Positions 35,859-44,122 of a stretch of 64,000 bases of DNA are shown here, piece after piece. The notes under the pieces are model-generated. The model ran no database searches. It saw only the letters and a list, made by a program, of their open reading frames with translations, and was not told the DNA's origin. Every line of letters starts with the position of its first letter. Position 1 is the first letter of the stretch. The DNA is from Sulfurospirillum sp. UBA4058. Its GTDB lineage: Bacteria > Campylobacterota > Campylobacteria > Campylobacterales > Sulfurospirillaceae. A program made the translations under genes and the position numbers. The stretch spans positions 1-64,000 of the forward strand of contig DFZK01000010.1 in the NCBI GenBank assembly GCA_002382085.1, read 5' to 3'.

Positions 35859-38219
35859 ATGAACGACCCCGTGCTTTCCTTATCCGAATTAGAAGCCCTC
35901 GACGCTTATTGGCGCGCGGCAAACTATCTTTCCGTCGGACAAATTTACCTTTTGGACAACCCGCTTTTAAAAGAGCCTTTAGCTTTAAAACATATCAAAC
36001 CGCGCCTTTTAGGGCATTGGGGCACGACGCCGGGACTCAATTTTATTTACGCGCATATGAACCGACTCATCCTCAAATACGACCTCAACGCTTTGTTTAT
36101 CGCGGGACCGGGACACGGAGGTCCCGCCGTAGTCGCCAATACCTATTTGGAAGGCACGTATAGCGAATTTTATCCCGACATTACCCGCGACGGAACAGGG
36201 CTTCAAAAGCTTTTTAAACAGTTTTCGTTTCCCGGAGGCATTCCCAGCCACGCCGCACCTGAAACGCCCGGTTCCATTCACGAAGGAGGCGAATTGGGCT
36301 ATGCGCTTTCGCATGCGTACGGGGCGGTTTTCGACAATCCCGATCTGATCGCATGTTGCGTGGTCGGAGACGGTGAAGCGGAAACCGGAGCGTTGGCGAC
36401 TGCATGGCACTCGAACAAATTTTTAAACCCAAAACGCGACGGTGCGGTACTTCCGATCTTGCATCTCAACGGCTACAAAATCGCCAATCCGACCGTTTTG
36501 GCACGCATCTCGCACGATGAGCTTGAAAAACTTTTTATCGGTTACGGCTACGAGCCTTTTTTTGTCGAAGGCGACGAGCCTATGAAGATGCATCAACGTA
36601 TGGCGGACATTTTAGAAACCGTTACGCTGAAAATCAGAACGATTCAACATCAAGCACGAAGCGAAGGCAAAATGGCGCGCCCTATGTGGCCGATGATCGT
36701 GCTTAGAACCCCTAAAGGCTGGAGCGGTCCCAAAGAAGTGGACGGACTTCCGACCGAGGGATCATGGCGTTCGCACCAAGTCCCGCTTGCCAATCTCGAG
36801 CACAATCCCGAACATATCGCCGTCCTTGAACGTTGGCTCAAAAGCTATCGCCCCGAGGAGCTTTTCGACGAGAACGGTACGCTTGTCGCAAAGCTTACCG
36901 CGTTAGCACCCAAAGCCAATCGACGCATGGGAGCCAATCCCCACGCTAACGGCGGCGTACTTTTAAAACCTTTGGCTCTGCCCCGCTTTAGCGATTACGG
37001 CGTTGCCATCGACGCGCACGGTGCGACGACCGCCGAATCGACCCGCGTTTTGGGCAATTTTTTACGCGACGTTATGAAAGACAATTCCGATACGTTTCGC
37101 GTTTTCGGTCCTGACGAGACGGCATCGAATCGGCTCAGCGCACTCTTTGAAGTCACCGAACGCGCGTGGATGGGGGAGCGTTACGATACCGACGATCATT
37201 TGGCACCGCATGGGCGTGTGATGGAGATTCTCTCCGAACATACATGTCAAGGCTGGCTTGAGGGCTATTTGCTCACGGGAAGACACGGCTTTTTCTCGTG
37301 CTACGAAGCGTTTATCCACATTATCGACTCGATGTTCAACCAACACGCCAAATGGCTCAAAGTCACGAGCCGCGAAATCCCGTGGCGCAAACCTATCGCC
37401 TCGCTCAACTATCTTTTGACTTCGCATGTTTGGCGACAAGATCACAATGGCTTTTCGCACCAAGACCCCGGATTTATCGACGTCGTCGTCAATAAAAAAG
37501 CATACATTATCAACGTCTATTTTCCGCCCGATGCCAACACGCTCTTACATGTAGCTTCACGCTGTTTAAGCAGTTACGATGCGATCAACGTCATTGTCGC
37601 CGGAAAACAACCCGAATTGCAATGGCTGGGCATCGAAGAAGCGGTGCTTCATTGCGAAAAAGGGATGGACGTTTGGGCGTGGGCTAGCAACGACGCAAAT
37701 CAAACACCCGACGTCGTGATGGCGTGTTGCGGCGACGTTCCGACCTTGGAGACGCTTGCCGCCGTGACGCTTTTGCGAACGCTTGTGCCGGAATTGGTCG
37801 TGCGCGTGGTCAATGTCGTCGATTTGATGTGCCTGCAAAAAGAACATCCCCACGGTTTTAGCGATGAAGCGTTCGACGCACTTTTTCCCAAAGACGTACC
37901 GTGCATCTTCGCGTATCACGGTTATCCGTGGCTGATTCATCGTTTGACGTACAAAAGAGCGTTTCACGACCACTTACATGTCAGAGGCTACAAAGAAGAG
38001 GGAACAACCACGACGCCTTTTGATATGGTCGTTTTAAACGATATGGATCGCTTTCATTTGGTCATGGACGTCATGGAACGCGTCGTGAAAATGCACCCTT
38101 ATGCCGAGGCGATCCAAGCGTTGATGCGCGAAAAACTGCGATGCCATCAAGAGTACATCCAAACGTACGGTCAAGATATGCCCGAAATCCGAGAATGGCA
38201 ATGGAAACCTTACGTTTAA
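35859..38219 (+). CDS. xfp: Phosphoketolase (xylulose-5-P/fructose-6-P)
   Basis: Thiamine-diphosphate enzyme that splits xylulose 5-phosphate (and often fructose 6-phosphate) with phosphate into acetyl phosphate plus an aldose phosphate. At 786 residues it is full length. Family motifs are present: GPGHGGPA, TPGSIHEGGELGY, the TPP-binding GDGEAETGAL, KIANPTVL, SWRSHQVPL, FGPDETASNRL and CQGWLEGYLLTGRHGFF. Such genes are unusual in anaerobic campylobacterota. It has its own spacer on both sides, so it may be a single-gene unit giving acetyl phosphate for ATP or acetate. Confidence 0.95.
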   Translation: MNDPVLSLSELEALDAYWRAANYLSVGQIYLLDNPLLKEPLALKHIKPRLLGHWGTTPGLNFIYAHMNRLILKYDLNALFIAGPGHGGPAVVANTYLEGTYSEFYPDITRDGTGLQKLFKQFSFPGGIPSHAAPETPGSIHEGGELGYALSHAYGAVFDNPDLIACCVVGDGEAETGALATAWHSNKFLNPKRDGAVLPILHLNGYKIANPTVLARISHDELEKLFIGYGYEPFFVEGDEPMKMHQRMADILETVTLKIRTIQHQARSEGKMARPMWPMIVLRTPKGWSGPKEVDGLPTEGSWRSHQVPLANLEHNPEHIAVLERWLKSYRPEELFDENGTLVAKLTALAPKANRRMGANPHANGGVLLKPLALPRFSDYGVAIDAHGATTAESTRVLGNFLRDVMKDNSDTFRVFGPDETASNRLSALFEVTERAWMGERYDTDDHLAPHGRVMEILSEHTCQGWLEGYLLTGRHGFFSCYEAFIHIIDSMFNQHAKWLKVTSREIPWRKPIASLNYLLTSHVWRQDHNGFSHQDPGFIDVVVNKKAYIINVYFPPDANTLLHVASRCLSSYDAINVIVAGKQPELQWLGIEEAVLHCEKGMDVWAWASNDANQTPDVVMACCGDVPTLETLAAVTLLRTLVPELVVRVVNVVDLMCLQKEHPHGFSDEAFDALFPKDVPCIFAYHGYPWLIHRLTYKRAFHDHLHVRGYKEEGTTTTPFDMVVLNDMDRFHLVMDVMERVVKMHPYAEAIQALMREKLRCHQEYIQTYGQDMPEIREWQWKPYV

Positions 38220-38265
38220 TCTACTGTGCTACGATACGCTTTTCAAAACACACCAAGGATACACG

Positions 38266-38832
38266 ATGAAATCTATGCTAGTACTGCTTTTCGCCTTTTT
38301 AACGCTTTTTGCCGCCGACAAGAGTTACGAATACGGCGATTTGGAAGAGCGACACGACGGTCTTTTAATCGAGGTTAAAACCCACAATCTCGCCAACGGC
38401 GTCGGAAAATTTTACTACGCTTCGGGAAAACTCCGCGGCGAGACGCCTTTTAAAGACGGTAAACGCGAAGGTATGGGAAAAACGTATTATGAAAGCGGCG
38501 AACTCCAAGGCGAAGCACCTTTTAAAAACGACGTGATCGAAGGCGTTAAAAAGAGCTATTTCACGTCCGGCCGTCTGCAAAGCGAAACACCGTTTCAAAA
38601 CGACCAAGCCGAGGGCGTCGCCACCCTTTATTACGAGTCTGGAAAAATCCAAAGCCAAACGCCTTTTCATGCCAATAAAGTCGAAGGCGTCGCCAAGATT
38701 TTTGACGAAAGCGGTCAACTCTCTTACGAAATAACGTTTGAGCACAGCGTCGCTCAAAAAGGTTTCGCCTACGATGCCAAAGGCTCCAAAACCCCGATGA
38801 GTGAAGAGCAGCTCAAAACGGTCGGATTATAA
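38266..38832 (+). CDS. Secreted MORN/YwqK-type repeat protein
   Basis: The 188-residue precursor has a signal peptide (MKSMLVLLFAFLTLFAADKS) and five tandem repeats of about 23 residues with the pattern YYxSGxLxxExPFxxxxxEG (for example YYESGELQGEAPFKN and YYESGKIQSQTPFHA). These are MORN-like beta-hairpin repeats as in YwqK-type proteins, usually protein- or surface-binding. Its 3' end overlaps the convergent dehydrogenase by 6 bases, and the shared hairpin covers both ends. No toxin gene is adjacent. Confidence 0.85.
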   Translation: MKSMLVLLFAFLTLFAADKSYEYGDLEERHDGLLIEVKTHNLANGVGKFYYASGKLRGETPFKDGKREGMGKTYYESGELQGEAPFKNDVIEGVKKSYFTSGRLQSETPFQNDQAEGVATLYYESGKIQSQTPFHANKVEGVAKIFDESGQLSYEITFEHSVAQKGFAYDAKGSKTPMSEEQLKTVGL

Positions 38833-38841
38833 GACCGTTTT
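38815..38841. terminator. Bidirectional terminator across two overlapping stops
   Basis: Arms AAAACGGTC and GACCGTTTT (9 bp) hold the stop codons of the convergent repeat-protein and dehydrogenase genes within or beside a 9-base loop. U-rich ends on both strands suit termination in both directions. Confidence 0.75.
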
Positions 38842-39756
38842 TGCCATCGCCTGCATATTTTTTGCGCTGACATGTAAAGCCTCAAGCTCTTCGGGGAGGA
38901 GCTTGTAGCTTAAAATTTTTGTCGCTCCTTTGCGCGTCACGACGACCGGAACGTTCAGTACGACATCGCTTAAACCGTACTCGCCTTGCAAGTAAACGCC
39001 TAAAGGAAGGACGGAATGTTCGTCGTTGGCAATCGCACGAATAATGCGAAAGACGCTTGCGGCGGTACTGTGATTGGTATTGCCTTTATGCTTAAAGACC
39101 TCAAATCCCGCGTTAATCACGTCTTGGTAAATCTGTGCGCGATCGAGTAACGCTAAACCGTTGAGTTCGCAAAACGTATCGACGTCGAGTCCGCAAATAT
39201 TGCAAATACTCCACGGAAGCGTACTTCCTTTACCGTGTTCACCCAAGATATACCCGTTGATATTTTTAGGATCGATCCCTACTTTTTTGCTGACGATTTT
39301 CATAAAACGCGCCGTATCGACCAAGGTTCCCGCGCTAATAAGCCGCTCTTGGGGGTACAATCCCTCTTTATACGCGATGTGCGTTAAAACGTCGACGGGA
39401 TTCGTCACCATAATGACGATCGCTTGCGGCGCATACGTGTAAAGTTCGTGAATAATTTTCTGAATCAGCGCGGCGTTTTCTCCTAAAAGCTCATCCCTGC
39501 TTTGTCCCTCTTTGAGCGTAATACCCGCCGTCACGACGATAACGTCGCAATGCGCGCAATCAACATAATCGCCGCTGTGCAAATGGGTATTTCGGGCATA
39601 CGTAAACGACTCTACAAACGAAAAATCCGCCACTTCGCCTTGTGCTTTTTCTTGATTGCGATTGACCAAAACGATCTCGCTCGTACTGCCTAACGTTAAG
39701 AGGTAATTCACCAATTCGACACCCACGCCGCCCGCTCCGATAATTCCAACGCGCAT
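38827..39756 (-). CDS. Lactate/malate-type 2-hydroxyacid dehydrogenase
   Basis: An NAD-dependent enzyme of 309 residues from the ATG at 39756 (AAGGAAGAG upstream; the longer frame to 39804 adds a poor leader). Motifs: GAGGVG near residue 7, the loop GITLKEGQSRDELL with catalytic arginine, TNPVDVLTHIAY and the catalytic histidine in GEHGKGS. The specificity position (Gln in lactate, Arg in malate dehydrogenases, just before KEGQSR) is Leu here, so the true substrate may be a more hydrophobic 2-hydroxy acid. Fold assignment is sure; substrate is not. Confidence 0.88.
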   Translation of the reverse strand: MRVGIIGAGGVGVELVNYLLTLGSTSEIVLVNRNQEKAQGEVADFSFVESFTYARNTHLHSGDYVDCAHCDVIVVTAGITLKEGQSRDELLGENAALIQKIIHELYTYAPQAIVIMVTNPVDVLTHIAYKEGLYPQERLISAGTLVDTARFMKIVSKKVGIDPKNINGYILGEHGKGSTLPWSICNICGLDVDTFCELNGLALLDRAQIYQDVINAGFEVFKHKGNTNHSTAASVFRIIRAIANDEHSVLPLGVYLQGEYGLSDVVLNVPVVVTRKGATKILSYKLLPEELEALHVSAKNMQAMAKTVL

Positions 39757-39829
39757 CTTCTCTTCCTTCATAAAAAAGGAAAAGTATAGCACGCTTGCGA
39801 TCAAAAAAGATCGTAAAAATTAAGCATGT

Positions 39830-41506
39830 TCAGAGCTGATCGGCAGAAACGGGGCGACTCAAAAAATAGCCTTGAAAGAAACGACACCCCATGTCGCATA
39901 AGAGTGCGTATTGCTCGGGTGTTTCTACGCCTTCGGCAACGACGTCGAGATGAAATTGCCTGCCGATACCCAAAATCGTCTGTACCAAAATCACGTCGGC
40001 AGAATCAAACGTCAAATCGCGAATAAACGTTTTATCGATTTTGAGCTCATGAATCGGGAGACGTTTCAAGTAGGCTAACGAAGAGTATCCCGTTCCGAAA
40101 TCGTCGATTGAAAAGGAGATACCGAGTTTGCTTAAGGTGTGGATTTTACGTAACGAACTTTTGAGATCCTGAATCAAAAGGCTCTCGGTCAATTCAAAAC
40201 GCACTTTGGTCGGGTCGCATTGCACGCGCACGAGCAACGCTTGGACGGTCGGAATAAAATCCTCTTGTTCGAATTGCTTAACGCTGATATTGATCGAAAG
40301 CTGCCAACGGCATTTCAGAGGCTCTTTTTCCCAGCGTTTAAGCTCTTGAAACGCTTCGGTAAGTATCCAGTTTCCAAGCGGTACGATCAATCCGCTCTCT
40401 TCTGAGAGCGCGATAAAACGATCCGGCGCGACTTCGCCTTCGCCCTCTTTGTGCCAACGAACCAAAGCCTCCGCGCCTATCACGCTTGCGGGCGCATCTT
40501 TCGCGTCGCTCGTCCACTGTTTTTGGTACACCAAACGCATATGTCCCAAAGCAATCGCATCGCGTAATTGACCCAATAAATCGACTTTCTCTTCCAATTT
40601 GCGTTGAATCGACGGGTTAAAAAAAGAAACCGTATTGCGCCCTGCTTTTTTCGCTTCGTATAAGGCATTATCGGCGTATTGAATGATCTGATCGACCGTG
40701 TACTCGCCTTGGTCAAAAACGACGATACCGACGCTGAACGTCAAAAGAAAGGTATGCCCTTGCACTTCCAAAGGTTCGCAAAGCACTTTGAGAAACGATG
40801 CGACGTGCCGACGCATTTGGGTTAAGGTATCCTCAAACGTACCGAATTGCGAGTGTAAGACGATGGCGAACTCATCGCCGTTTAAATGCTCCAACTCCGA
40901 AAATTTCACCAAGGACGCCAAGCGTTTCGTGATCGAAAACAACACTGCATCGCCGATCGTATACCCGTATACGTGATTGATCGTTTTAAAATGGTCGATA
41001 TCAAGTAAGCATAACGCGCTTAAACTTTGATGCAACGCGTTATAGCGCATGGCTTCATGAAGCATCGCATGTAAAAACAAAAAACGATTAGGAAACTGCG
41101 CTAAAAAATAACGCTTCAAAGGAAAACGCGTCTGCGTCTTTTTTTGCAACACCAAAAGAACTAAAGTGCACCCGTTTGAATGCAAAAGTCTTTGATAAAC
41201 GACGACGGGAACGCATTCGCCCCGTAGGTCCAATAAGGTCGAGTATTGCGGACAATCCTTTTGAAAGACCAAGCGTTCATCTGCAAAAAACGTGAGAACG
41301 CTTGGGTGTGAACGCGCCTTGTCGAAAGAAGCCAAGGTGTCTTGAAGCGACCGACTGAGTGCTAGTACGCGGTACGCTTCGTCGCAAACCAAAACACCCT
41401 CGCAAAAGAGTTCGGGCATCGCATCGCAAGAAGCGACGACGTGTTCCGCCGTCTCTTTAATCAACGGTGTTTGCCGTGGTTTTCCCGTCGCATACGGCGT
41501 CGTCAT
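39830..41506 (-). CDS. GGDEF-EAL cyclic-di-GMP signalling protein
   Basis: A 558-residue protein with an N-terminal PAS-like region (residues 25-130, CDAMPELFCEGVLVCDEAYR), a GGDEF domain with NGDEF at the active site, and a full EAL domain (EALVRWHK, ELTESLL, DDFGTGYSS, KIDKTFI, AEGVE). The EAL half is likely an active phosphodiesterase. It starts 10 bases after the stop of the chemoreceptor gene on the same strand, so receptor and c-di-GMP enzyme are probably made together. Confidence 0.88.
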   Translation of the reverse strand: MTTPYATGKPRQTPLIKETAEHVVASCDAMPELFCEGVLVCDEAYRVLALSRSLQDTLASFDKARSHPSVLTFFADERLVFQKDCPQYSTLLDLRGECVPVVVYQRLLHSNGCTLVLLVLQKKTQTRFPLKRYFLAQFPNRFLFLHAMLHEAMRYNALHQSLSALCLLDIDHFKTINHVYGYTIGDAVLFSITKRLASLVKFSELEHLNGDEFAIVLHSQFGTFEDTLTQMRRHVASFLKVLCEPLEVQGHTFLLTFSVGIVVFDQGEYTVDQIIQYADNALYEAKKAGRNTVSFFNPSIQRKLEEKVDLLGQLRDAIALGHMRLVYQKQWTSDAKDAPASVIGAEALVRWHKEGEGEVAPDRFIALSEESGLIVPLGNWILTEAFQELKRWEKEPLKCRWQLSINISVKQFEQEDFIPTVQALLVRVQCDPTKVRFELTESLLIQDLKSSLRKIHTLSKLGISFSIDDFGTGYSSLAYLKRLPIHELKIDKTFIRDLTFDSADVILVQTILGIGRQFHLDVVAEGVETPEQYALLCDMGCRFFQGYFLSRPVSADQL

Positions 41507-41516
41507 GGTCTCACGC

Positions 41517-43118
41517 TCACGCCGTTTTAAACTCGGAAAGCGTCACGCTGAGCCCCTCGGACAACTTTGCCAGATGTTCGGCGGCGGAAGCGACCTCTTC
41601 GACGCTACGGGCATTGGTATTGGAGAGTTGGCTAATGTTTTGGATGCGCGCAATCACCTCGGAGGTTTTGATACGCCCCGTTTTGGTATCTTCCACCGTT
41701 TGATGCGCCATCACTTTCGCTTCGTCCATATTGTTCACCGTTTGAATCATTGAACTTTGCGCACTTTGCGCTTTCTCGCCCAACGCTTTGATCTGCGTTG
41801 CTCCCGTTTTCATCATCTCTGCCGTCGTATTGACCGACTGAACGATAATCGCCACCGTAGCGTTACTTTCTATCAAACTTTTTTGCGTTCGCTCGGCTAA
41901 CTTTCGAACCTCATCGGCAACGACGGCAAATCCGCGTCCGTGATCTCCCGCACGCGCGGCTTCAATCGCGGCATTGAGTGCTAAAAGGTTGGTCTGTTCG
42001 GCAATATCCGCGATAACCGATAAAATTTGCTTCACTTGTTCGACGTCGCGATCCAGTTGTTCCAAACGCGTCGACAAATCCATTTGCGTGACCACAACTT
42101 CCTGTAAATCGGTCGAAACGGTTAAAACTTCCTGTGCCGAGCTTTGCAATTCGGTGGCGACTTTGCTAATCAGCAATCCCGAATGATGAGAACTCTCTTC
42201 GCTTTTAAGTAAAATTTCCGCTACGGCCTTGGTCGCTTGCGTCGTCTCTTCGACGTCTTTAGCGGTCTCTTCGCTTCGAACGCCTATTTGCATCGACGTA
42301 CTGGAAAGCTCCTCGGAGACCGCCGCATTTTCGACCGCCGTCTTTTTAGCATCGTCCAATGCTTTTGCCAATTGCTTTAAAAGGTGGTTGAGCACGGAGG
42401 TAATCTGCGAAATTTCATCTTTATTTCCCGTGTCGATCACGTAATGCAAATCTTTATGCTCTTCAATGTAACGACACCCTTCGATCGCTTTTTCGATAGC
42501 ACGGCGAATCGCTCGGTTGATCACGAAAAAAATAAAAGACGCAACGATAAAAACCGCAAACGCAAACGCAAGACCCGTCGTTTTCGATTGATCCAACTCG
42601 TCAAACGAACGTTTTTCGATCTGTTCTACCAAAGTCTTGACCGACTCTAAGGTTTTATAATAATACGTATTGGCGTCTTGACTGATTTGTTCCAATCTTT
42701 TTCCGTCCGCCGAAGCGCGAAATTCCGCCGTTTTCATTGTGTCTTTATACCGTCCGACCAATGCGAAACGCTCTAAATTGACTTTATGGTACGCTTCAAG
42801 CGTTTGACGCGCATCGTGAAGCATTTTTTGCGTCTCTTCGCTTTTCAATAAAGGAAGCAACGCTTCGACTTGTTCTAAAACCGCTCGGTACGTTTTGGTG
42901 TAATTATCGAGCATTCGCTCTTCGTAAAAAATTTGATAGCCCCTCGTATGGACCGCAAGCTGAGAGCTAAGCATCTGCATCTCTCCGGCGCGCTTAATCT
43001 TATCCGCCGCAATTTTGGCTCCGTCGGTATTGTGCGAAAGCAAATACCCTAAACTCACGATAGCAACTAAAAAAACCAAGAACAAAAAAATCAATTTGGC
43101 ACGAATCGTCTGAAGCAT
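41517..43118 (-). CDS. Methyl-accepting chemotaxis protein
   Basis: 533 residues from the ATG at 43118 (AGGA at the right distance). One TM helix opens the protein (LIFLFLVFLVAIVSLGYLL). A periplasmic four-helix-bundle-type sensor region (residues about 30-185) follows, then a second TM (FAFAVFIVASFIFFVI), a HAMP-like segment and the signalling hairpin with NLLALNAAIEAARAGDHGRG. Conserved methylation helices are visible. Ligand unknown. A TTACATGTAA copy lies upstream (43189-43198). Confidence 0.93.
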   Translation of the reverse strand: MLQTIRAKLIFLFLVFLVAIVSLGYLLSHNTDGAKIAADKIKRAGEMQMLSSQLAVHTRGYQIFYEERMLDNYTKTYRAVLEQVEALLPLLKSEETQKMLHDARQTLEAYHKVNLERFALVGRYKDTMKTAEFRASADGKRLEQISQDANTYYYKTLESVKTLVEQIEKRSFDELDQSKTTGLAFAFAVFIVASFIFFVINRAIRRAIEKAIEGCRYIEEHKDLHYVIDTGNKDEISQITSVLNHLLKQLAKALDDAKKTAVENAAVSEELSSTSMQIGVRSEETAKDVEETTQATKAVAEILLKSEESSHHSGLLISKVATELQSSAQEVLTVSTDLQEVVVTQMDLSTRLEQLDRDVEQVKQILSVIADIAEQTNLLALNAAIEAARAGDHGRGFAVVADEVRKLAERTQKSLIESNATVAIIVQSVNTTAEMMKTGATQIKALGEKAQSAQSSMIQTVNNMDEAKVMAHQTVEDTKTGRIKTSEVIARIQNISQLSNTNARSVEEVASAAEHLAKLSEGLSVTLSEFKTA

Positions 43119-43188
43119 AGAAGTCCTTCGATGAGAGGTTTGAACGCTTGTTTTTCCATGCATTGCGGCGTAAAACACGTTTTTTGCT

Positions 43189-43198
43189 TTACATGTAA
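43189..43198. repeat. TTACATGTAA between divergent MCP and response-regulator genes
   Basis: Exact copy upstream of the chemoreceptor gene; a second ACATGT lies about 40 bases further (43234-43239). Both fall in the shared upstream region of two divergent signalling operons. Confidence 0.7.
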
Positions 43199-43362
43199 AA
43201 ACGCTATTCTTTGAAAAGCATTGGAAAAATCATACATGTACTTTCGTCCCAAAAGCGTCATTGATTTTTCTTTGCGTTATGACTTTAATATGACTTTCGT
43301 ATGCTAGAATTTAAGAGCATCCACTTATAATGGTTATCCGAATTTGGACTCAAGGACTTACC

Positions 43363-44076
43363 GTGCAAAGCAATCTTCTCATGATGAAACATAAATCGAT
43401 TTTATTCGTCGAAGATGATCTCATCGTAAGCACGCATATCGCAAGCACGCTTCAAATGCTCTTTCGCAACGTTTATTGCGCTCAAAACGGCGAAGAGGGA
43501 TTTAACATGTACGAAGATTCCCGTCCCGATATCGTTTTGACGGATATTCAGATGCCTCGTCAAGACGGTATGAAGCTGATAACGCAGATCCGCCGTATCG
43601 ATTATGCGACGCCGATCGTAATTTTGACCGGATACGACGACAAACACCTCATTTTAAAAGCCGCCAATCTCGCCGTCGACGGCTATTTAATTAAACCGGT
43701 CGAGTTCTCGTCGCTCGTAAAGACGCTTTCACAGGCGATCAAACGCATGCACAACACACCCAACCTTATCACGCTCAACGAACATCTTTTTTTCAACCGC
43801 GATACTAAAGAATTTTATTATAATAATGCGATTTATCGTCTGAGCACCAAAGAGTTAGAACTGGTCGAACTCTTGATCGACAATCACCACCGTATTCTCT
43901 CCAAACAGGCCATTGAACTCTCCTTATGGAACCGCGACATCCCTTGTGAATCGGCCGTCAAGAACTTGGTTTTGCGCATTCGAAAAAAACTCGGAGATAC
44001 GCTGATCTTTTCACAAAGAGGCCTTGGATATCGCATCAACATCAACGACGCACGGTATTTCGGCGACATGGGGTGA
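43363..44076 (+). CDS. OmpR-type response regulator
   Basis: 237 residues if translation starts at the GTG at 43363, which has AAGGA 6 bases before; ATGs at 43381 and 43384 are alternatives. The receiver domain shows EDD near the start, the phospho-acceptor aspartate in PDIVLTDIQMP, and KPVE. The C-terminal winged helix (STKELELVELLIDNHHRILS, LRIRKKLGDTLIFSQRGLGY) is of OmpR/PhoB type. The histidine kinase gene follows 46 bases later and is its likely partner. Confidence 0.92.
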   Translation: MQSNLLMMKHKSILFVEDDLIVSTHIASTLQMLFRNVYCAQNGEEGFNMYEDSRPDIVLTDIQMPRQDGMKLITQIRRIDYATPIVILTGYDDKHLILKAANLAVDGYLIKPVEFSSLVKTLSQAIKRMHNTPNLITLNEHLFFNRDTKEFYYNNAIYRLSTKELELVELLIDNHHRILSKQAIELSLWNRDIPCESAVKNLVLRIRKKLGDTLIFSQRGLGYRININDARYFGDMG

Positions 44077-44122
44077 CGGGCGTTTCCCTGCCGAAAACTT
44101 CACACTCAAAGCGACCGTTTTT

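Noticed and set aside
37062..37973. Minus-strand frames of about 135 residues opposite phosphoketolase
   Set aside because: Antisense to highly conserved enzyme motifs; no start signals.
44024..44122. Longer N-terminus for the histidine kinase
   Set aside because: It would bury the signal peptide and overlap the response regulator; the ATG at 44123 begins a proper signal peptide.
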